Shown here: one piece after another, positions 4,970 to 6,419 of the stretch
Numbering within the stretch: position 1 is the first letter of the stretch
Layout of the letters: every line of letters begins with the position of its first letter
Assembly: GCA_947169505.1 (NCBI GenBank)
Contig: CAMVPZ010000047.1
Coordinates: forward strand, 1-6,419
DNA from: an uncultured Pseudomonadota bacterium
GTDB lineage: Bacteria > Pseudomonadota > Alphaproteobacteria > Rs-D84
DNA: 6,419 nucleotides
Direction of reading: 5' to 3'
Translations under genes and position numbers: made by a program
Notes under the pieces: model-generated
The model's database searches: none
What the model was told of the DNA's origin: nothing
The model's input: the letters and a program-made list of their open reading frames with translations, nothing else

Positions 4970-6419
4970 AAATGTTTTTTGTGTGTCGAATCCTGCGAAA
5001 ATGCTTGATGCTTTGTGGGGTGAAATTTCACAATACAAAGATGACTTTTCACGTGTTTTGATTTTTTTACCATCTCGTCGTGCAATACGCAGTGCGGAAA
5101 AAATGATTGTTGATAAAATTGGTCATGCGGTTATTTTGCCGAATTTAATTCCATTGGGGAATGGTGTTGATGAAGATGATGAAAAATATGAAGATGTTAT
5201 ATCAAATCGGGAACGCATAATTATTTTATCACGTTTATTATCAATGGATGCGAATGTAAAAAATATATCTACGGCTTTGCCAATTGCACATGATTTTATT
5301 CGTATGGCGGATTATTTGGAAAACGAAGGCATTAAAATAAATGATATAAATTGGACTGAAATAATAGATGATAAATACGCAACACATTTTCAAAACAAAG
5401 CACGTATATTGGACATATTAAAACAATTACCAGATAACAGATTAACCACAACACAAAAACGAAATGCTGATATTCGTGCATGGATAAAATATATTGATGA
5501 ATATGATTGTGTAATTGTGTGTGGGTCTACGGCTTCTGTGCCGGCAACGGCGGATTTGATGGTAGAGATTGCAAAACGAAAACATGGTAAAATAATTTTG
5601 TCTGGAAAAATATCTGGAGAAATAGAAGATTTTGAATTAGACACAAATCCATACAACAATGAATATAAATTTTTACAAAGATTAAATATATCACCAAAAG
5701 ATGTCCAAATAATAAATGTCGGGAAAAGCGAAGTTATGGATGTTATGAATATTTCTTTTGGAAATTCTGGACAACATATTGATAAAAAATTTGAAAATTG
5801 TAAATTGGTTGTGTGTGAACGTGAAAGCGAAGAAGCATCTGTTGCGGCGGAAATCACAAAACGTGCAATTCAAAATAAAAAATCTGTTTTGATAATAACG
5901 CCTGATGCGGCGGCAAATCAAAGAATCCATGCGGAAATGGAAAAGCGTAATATTGATGCAGATTTTTCATCTGGGCTATCCGGAACTATGACAAATTTGG
6001 GACGCAGTATTTTGAATTTGTTTGATTGGTGGGCGGAAAATAATTTGCATGAATTTGAAATTCTTTATAAACAAAGTGATTATAATTTGTTTGATATGTT
6101 GGTGAAATTTGTTGATTCAAACAAAGATTTTAATTTTATGCCGGGTTTTAATATTGAAAATGAAAATGATATTGAAATTTGGAAAGCAATAAAAGAAACA
6201 GCCGATATTTTATGTGCGAATGATATAGTATTAAATGTGGCAGACGGACGTGCTTTTATTGCGGATGCAATTGGTAATATTTCAATTCGTGAAAATAAAA
6301 AAAATGATTGTATGGTGTCTATAATTGGAACGATTGAATCACGTATGCAGACGGCAGACGTTGTAATTTTAACCGGACTTAACGAAGGCATGTTTCCATC
6401 CATTGGTTATGAAAATGCT
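4950..6419 (+). CDS. addB: Double-strand break repair protein AddB, 5' part (runs off the right edge)
   Basis: One uninterrupted frame of 490 codons reaches the last base of the window with no stop, so the gene is partial; full AddB proteins are about twice this length. AddB pairs with AddA in the helicase-nuclease that resects double-strand breaks for recombination. Recognisable segments are LIFLPSRRAIRSAEKM near the start, a PNLIPLG stretch near residue 65, GSTASVPAT (192-200), a CERESEEASVAAEI stretch near 290, LIITPDAAANQRI near 315, and GLNEGMFP (476-483). These fit the alphaproteobacterial AddB family. No canonical Walker A P-loop is visible at the N-terminus, as expected for that branch in contrast to Firmicutes AddB. 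The nuclease domain and any iron-sulfur cysteines would lie beyond the edge. It overlaps yihA by 20 bases and is probably co-transcribed; addA may follow outside the window. Confidence 0.88.
   Translation, partial: MSSVLNKNVFCVSNPAKMLDALWGEISQYKDDFSRVLIFLPSRRAIRSAEKMIVDKIGHAVILPNLIPLGNGVDEDDEKYEDVISNRERIIILSRLLSMDANVKNISTALPIAHDFIRMADYLENEGIKINDINWTEIIDDKYATHFQNKARILDILKQLPDNRLTTTQKRNADIRAWIKYIDEYDCVIVCGSTASVPATADLMVEIAKRKHGKIILSGKISGEIEDFELDTNPYNNEYKFLQRLNISPKDVQIINVGKSEVMDVMNISFGNSGQHIDKKFENCKLVVCERESEEASVAAEITKRAIQNKKSVLIITPDAAANQRIHAEMEKRNIDADFSSGLSGTMTNLGRSILNLFDWWAENNLHEFEILYKQSDYNLFDMLVKFVDSNKDFNFMPGFNIENENDIEIWKAIKETADILCANDIVLNVADGRAFIADAIGNISIRENKKNDCMVSIIGTIESRMQTADVVILTGLNEGMFPSIGYENA

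Noticed and set aside
4879..5085. Minus-strand open frame across the yihA-addB junction
   Set aside because: It is antisense to two well-supported genes and has no recognisable content.
5390..6403. Minus-strand open frames opposite addB (5390-5857, 5691-5930, 6080-6403)
   Set aside because: The plus strand is one continuous AddB frame with family motifs through the window edge. The antisense frames are low-complexity shadows rich in Ser, Ile and Phe.

Overview
This window looks like a piece of an AT-rich genome from a Gram-negative bacterium, most likely an uncultured or host-associated alphaproteobacterium. The inference rests on four things: an AddB of the type lacking an N-terminal P-loop, a lipoprotein of the LpoA/periplasmic-binding family divergent from rsmI, an exported NagZ-like hydrolase, and strongly A/T-biased codon use. 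No rRNA or other species-level marker is present, so the placement is not firm.

Layout. (1) Positions 1-472 hold no credible protein gene. They are a dense block of palindromes: a terminator hairpin, two diverged copies of a long A/T hairpin unit (58-151 and 287-387), GC-rich small hairpins, and three copies of the 3' tail of tRNA-Tyr (50-64, 416-428 inverted, and 473-487 inside the tRNA). (2) Positions 473-741 are a minus-strand tRNA operon, tRNA-Gly(TCC) then tRNA-Tyr(GTA), separated by a hairpin-rich spacer. It has a good sigma70-like promoter at 763-790 and a terminator at 434-474. (3) Positions 810-3579 are a two-gene minus-strand operon: a lipoprotein of the penicillin-binding-protein-activator family followed 22 bp later by a signal-anchored GH3 beta-N-acetylglucosaminidase. 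(4) From 3630 onward the plus strand carries the tight cluster rsmI-yihA-addB with 4-bp and 20-bp overlaps. addB runs off the right edge.

How the genes fit together. The minus-strand operon concerns the cell envelope: one predicted lipoprotein that may stimulate peptidoglycan synthases, and one predicted exported enzyme that removes GlcNAc from peptidoglycan fragments. The plus-strand cluster is information processing: 16S rRNA 2'-O-methylation (RsmI), ribosome assembly (YihA/EngB GTPase) and double-strand-break repair (AddB). The two operons diverge from a 50-bp gap with overlapping candidate promoters.

The most unusual part is the left 0.67 kb. The tRNA-Tyr 3' end lies in a 73-bp near-perfect palindrome and is directly repeated 423 bp away, next to a second terminator. 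The annotated tRNA has a C.U mismatch in its acceptor stem. Together these suggest an old insertion or recombination at the tRNA 3' end by a small palindromic element, not ordinary intergenic DNA.
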